Positions 4,796 through 6,557 of a stretch of 6,557 nt of DNA are shown piece by piece (the stretch's first letter is position 1; the number at the start of each line of letters is the position of its first letter). Origin of the DNA: Pseudomonadota bacterium (GTDB lineage: Bacteria > Pseudomonadota > Gammaproteobacteria > Acidiferrobacterales > Acidiferrobacteraceae). Location of the stretch: NCBI GenBank assembly GCA_021797365.1, contig JAJZZU010000151.1:1-6557 (forward strand), read 5' to 3'. Made by a program: the position numbers and the translations under genes. The notes under the pieces were generated by a model. That model saw nothing but the letters and a program-made list of their open reading frames with translations, was not told the DNA's origin and did no database searches.

Positions 4796-4852
4796 GAGGC
4801 AAGAAACCCCCGCACCAACCGCGTAAGCGGCTTGGCGGCGGGAGAGTGCATG
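4796..4852 (+). ncRNA. IS200/IS605-like right-end hairpin remnant
   Basis: CTCGTGAGGCAAGAAACCCC leads into a hairpin: CCCGC (4809-4813), CCAA (4815-4818) and CCGC (4819-4822) pair with GCGG (4827-4830), TTGG (4832-4835) and GCGGG (4838-4842). The loop is GTAA, with one bulge and one internal loop, and GAGAGTGCA follows. The order (AAACCCCCGC, hairpin, GGGAGAGT) resembles the right end of IS605-family elements, where TnpB guide-RNA scaffolds end. The resemblance is from memory. No tnpB is left, so it can only be a scar. Confidence 0.4.
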
Positions 4853-5062
4853 AAGCGCTTACGTCAGTGACTGACACCTCTCGCCGGGTCCCCCAACCGT
4901 TGGGCGATCTCATCGTTGCCACCCCCCCCCGCTCGCCGCCATCAGAATCATCTTGGCGCGCACGACCTCGAAATACGGAAACGTATATTTCCCGGATCTC
5001 CTATGCCATTCACCCACCTCTTCTGCAGATAGGACTATCCGGAATGGACTTTCCCTTGGCAT
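4853..5062 (-). pseudogene. IS630-family transposase N-terminal remnant (second copy)
   Basis: Minus-strand ATG at 5062 gives MPRESPFRIVLSAEEVGEWH, then TFPYFEVVRAKMILMAASG, clearly homologous to orfA of the intact element. At a G9 run (4922-4930) the frame shifts and continues NDEIAQRLGDPARGVSH. The tryptophan codon of the family motif SKWRKRF is then a TGA (4866-4864), and RKRF follows before similarity ends near 4853. The 3' three quarters of the element are missing. No Shine-Dalgarno is seen. This copy is clearly inactive. Confidence 0.7.
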
Positions 5063-5124
5063 GGGCGAATCGTCGTTGGCGACTCGCGTCAAGATGCCAC
5101 ACTCAATATTTCATCCGCAATATA

Positions 5125-5153
5125 ATACGTACGCATATTTATGGAATTGACTA
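5125..5153 (-). repeat. Terminal inverted repeat of the second IS630 copy
   Basis: On the minus strand it begins TAGTCAATTCC, carries CATAAAT and ends ACGTAT. It matches the left end of the intact IS630 at 18 of 29 positions. Its distance to the orfA ATG (about 91 bp) agrees with the intact copy (85 bp). It ends 12 bp past the arsB stop, so this element inserted just behind arsB. Confidence 0.6.
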
Positions 5154-5165
5154 CTTTTGTCATCC

Positions 5166-5645
5166 TCACCCCAGGTACCGCAACCAGAGCCCGAGCGCGA
5201 CAAGCGTCGTCAACAAGACCGGCGGCGCCATGATCAGCCCGGCGCGCATATAGGTCTGCCACGAAATGGTCTGCCCCTTGCGCGCCAGTACGTGCAGCCA
5301 GAGCAGCGTGGCGAGACTCCCGAGCGGCGTGAACTTCGGCCCGATATCACAGCCGACCACATTGGCGTAGATCATCGCCTCGCGCGTGGCCGCCGGAACG
5401 GCAACGACATCGTGGATGGCAAGCGAACCCACGAGTACGGTCGGCATATTGTTCATGATCGCCGACAGGATGGCGGTCACAAAACCGGTCCCTATGGTCG
5501 CCATCATGAGCCCGTGGGCCGCGAACCCTTGAAGCAGTCGCGCGAGCCATGCCGTGAGCCCGGCATCGCGCAGACCATAGACGACGAGATACATGCCGAG
5601 ACTGAACACGACGATCTGCCACGGGGCCTCGCGCCGGACCCGATC
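5166..5645 (-). pseudogene. arsB: arsB arsenite efflux permease, C-terminal fragment
   Basis: About 158 residues from [20 protein letters not shown] to the end, closely resembling the last third of ArsB (normally about 430 aa). ArsB exports arsenite and antimonite across the inner membrane, alone or with the ArsA ATPase. Hydrophobic spans are visible at [54 protein letters not shown] and [19 protein letters not shown], with the conserved MNNMPTVL and [18 protein letters not shown]. The first ~270 residues are missing and replaced in frame by IS630 sequence in an open reading frame to 6077. It cannot be a functional pump as it stands, and no arsR, arsA or arsC is in the window. Confidence 0.85.
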
Positions 5646-6030
5646 CTCCCAGCAGCGGGCATACAGGTCGAGGACGCGCGCGGCCTTTTCCTGAAACTGG
5701 GGATCGCGGGGAAAAATCCGGCAGCGATGCTGCCAGGGACGGATCGCGTCCTCGTTGAGCCAGCGCCAGATGGTGCTGTCGCTGATTCGCGCCACCAGGC
5801 CGGTGTGCTCGGCGTGCTGGCGCACATCGGCGAGACTCAGCCGCGACAAGGGGAGTCCCAAGGCCGCGGGCAGCGCGGCAGGCCAGCGCCTTGATCTCAA
5901 CGGTGAGCTCTGGGGGGAAGCCCGGGGGCGACCCGACCGGGCCCGCTCATCGAGCCCTCGCCAACCGCTCCTTGAACATTCGCCGGCGCATTCCCCGTCC
6001 TGGGCCGCAAGGCCAGGAAGGGGCCGAGCG
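5646..6030 (-). pseudogene. IS630-family transposase fragment (third copy), fused in frame to arsB
   Basis: Minus-strand reading gives [13 protein letters not shown], then [40 protein letters not shown] and [11 protein letters not shown], homologous to the middle of the intact copy but clearly diverged. The orfA-to-orfB switch point again shows TTCCCCCC (5919-5912), followed in the +1 frame by [11 protein letters not shown]. An extra base shortly after returns the frame. Further frameshifts upstream ([10 protein letters not shown] lies in yet another frame near 5960-5985) show decay. Similarity fades by about 6030 and no 5' terminal repeat is seen. The fusion to ArsB falls at [12 protein letters not shown]. 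Confidence 0.75.
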
Positions 6031-6335
6031 GGCTGCTTGCCTTTGCGCGGCTTTTCCTGGGTCCCCTGACTTTCCATGTAACACCGCCACCAATCAAACG
6101 ACTTGGCTATTTCGTCCCTTCGTTTTTGGCCTTCGGACGAAAAACCGGCAGCACTATCGCGATCTCTTCGGGTTTTATCGTGCCCGCTAATCGCTCACAG
6201 GCCCCGGCCATGGGAGGGCCGGGGCGCCCTATCCGCCGACCCTACGGCGAGGGCGCGAATACGAGGACGAAATAGTCGGACTATTATCGGTGATGCATCA
6301 TCGAAAAGACTCGATTACATATGATGCGTTCGCGG
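6031..6335. other. Intergenic stretch without a gene
   Basis: About 305 bp with no recognisable coding sequence. It holds the GC hairpin at 6201-6225 and a 7-bp inverted repeat TTCGTCC (6111-6117) / GGACGAA (6135-6141). A GCATCAT/ATGATGC inverted repeat with a spacer of about 20 bp lies around 6295-6328. None has the T-tract of a classical terminator. Confidence 0.4.
6201..6225. terminator. Strong GC hairpin, possible terminator of the OmpA-like gene
   Basis: GCCCCGGCC (6201-6209) pairs perfectly with GGCCGGGGC (6217-6225) around a 7-nt loop. It lies about 110 bp downstream of the minus-strand stop at 6336. No T-run follows on either strand, so it is at best a non-canonical terminator or an RNA-stabilising structure. 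Confidence 0.35.
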
Positions 6336-6557
6336 CTATCGCACCGTGATCTCGAAAAGCACGCGCATATTGGCGTGCGCGGCTTGGGATCGCAGATGCG
6401 AGGGTGTGGCCTCGAACTGGGCGGGACGCTTATCGCCAAAGCCAATGGTCGTGAGCCTGTCGGGAGCTATGCCGCCGTGATGAATGAGGTAGTCTTTGAC
6501 GGCGCGCGCCCGGTTGACGCTCAAGGTTTGGTTGTATTGTGTCGTACCGGCCGCCGA
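6336..6557 (-). CDS. OmpA-like domain protein, C-terminal part (enters from right edge)
   Basis: 73 residues remain, from SAAGTTQYNQTLSVNRARAV at the window edge to VLFEITVR, ending at TAG 6338-6336. The pattern YNQTLSVNRARAVKDYL, the downstream TTIGFGDKRPAQ and the closing RVLFEI match the last two thirds of the OmpA/MotB peptidoglycan-binding domain (OmpA_C). The arginine of LSxxRA, which contacts diaminopimelate in characterised members, is present; the aspartate partner would be just outside the window. In place of the usual NRRVE the end reads HANMRVLFE. Such domains anchor outer-membrane or periplasmic proteins to the cell wall. The N-terminal part, hence the protein type, cannot be seen. 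Confidence 0.85.
   Translation of the reverse strand, partial: SAAGTTQYNQTLSVNRARAVKDYLIHHGGIAPDRLTTIGFGDKRPAQFEATPSHLRSQAAHANMRVLFEITVR

Noticed and set aside
5157..5894. 245-codon plus-strand frame
   Set aside because: It is antisense to the IS630-ArsB chimera; its translation is low-complexity and charged, with no domain.
1..6557. CRISPR array, tRNA or rRNA gene
   Set aside because: No regularly spaced repeats, cloverleaf or rRNA-like segments were found on either strand.

Overview
This window is an insertion-sequence graveyard from the accessory genome of a fairly GC-rich bacterium. A proteobacterium is most likely: there is an ArsB-type arsenite pump remnant, an OmpA-like periplasmic domain, a GGDEF protein and Proteobacteria-style IS630/IS110 elements. 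An environmental chemolithotroph would fit, but the sequence does not fix the genus. All family assignments come from reading motifs by eye; no database search was run.

Layout, left to right. (1) 1-131: fragment of an IS630-family transposase on the minus strand, frameshifted at an A7 run. (2) 132-1098: a compact element bounded by 14-bp inverted repeats (13/14 match) whose only cargo is a DruA/DUF4338-family gene on the minus strand. The family-typical N-terminus lies in another frame and joins by a -1 shift at a G6 run. (3) 1118-1794: a two-gene toxin-antitoxin operon (PIN-domain toxin, then ribbon-helix-helix antitoxin) behind a near-palindromic operator. (4) 1874-2005: an unrecognised 43-aa minus-strand ORF with a good ribosome binding site. 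(5) 2243-2830: a diguanylate cyclase-like gene cut off exactly at its GGDEF motif by an IS110 remnant.

(6) 2828-4601: a minus-strand IS110-family remnant split by a nearly complete IS630-family element (3097-4364). Removing the IS630 element plus one copy of the flanking CTTAG repeat restores the IS110 reading frame. The IS630 transposase is in two frames joined by a +1 shift at TTTTCCCCCC. Directly before the IS110 ATG the transcript can fold into a tidy three-way junction (4516-4601) that hides the ribosome binding site and may be all or part of a bridge-RNA-like structure. (7) 4796-4852: a 13-bp imperfect hairpin resembling an IS200/IS605 right end. (8) 4853-5153: 5' end of a second, decayed IS630 copy, with its terminal repeat. 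(9) 5166-6077: an open chimera in which a third IS630 fragment is fused in frame to the last ~160 residues of ArsB. (10) 6201-6225: a strong GC hairpin. (11) 6336-6557: C-terminus of an OmpA-like domain protein that enters from the right edge.

Apart from the toxin-antitoxin pair, the genes do not form a working pathway. The region records successive insertion, nesting and deletion. The most notable items are the single-gene DruA-family element with inverted repeats, the conserved +1 slip motif shared by two diverged IS630 copies, and the three-way junction RNA ahead of the IS110 transposase.
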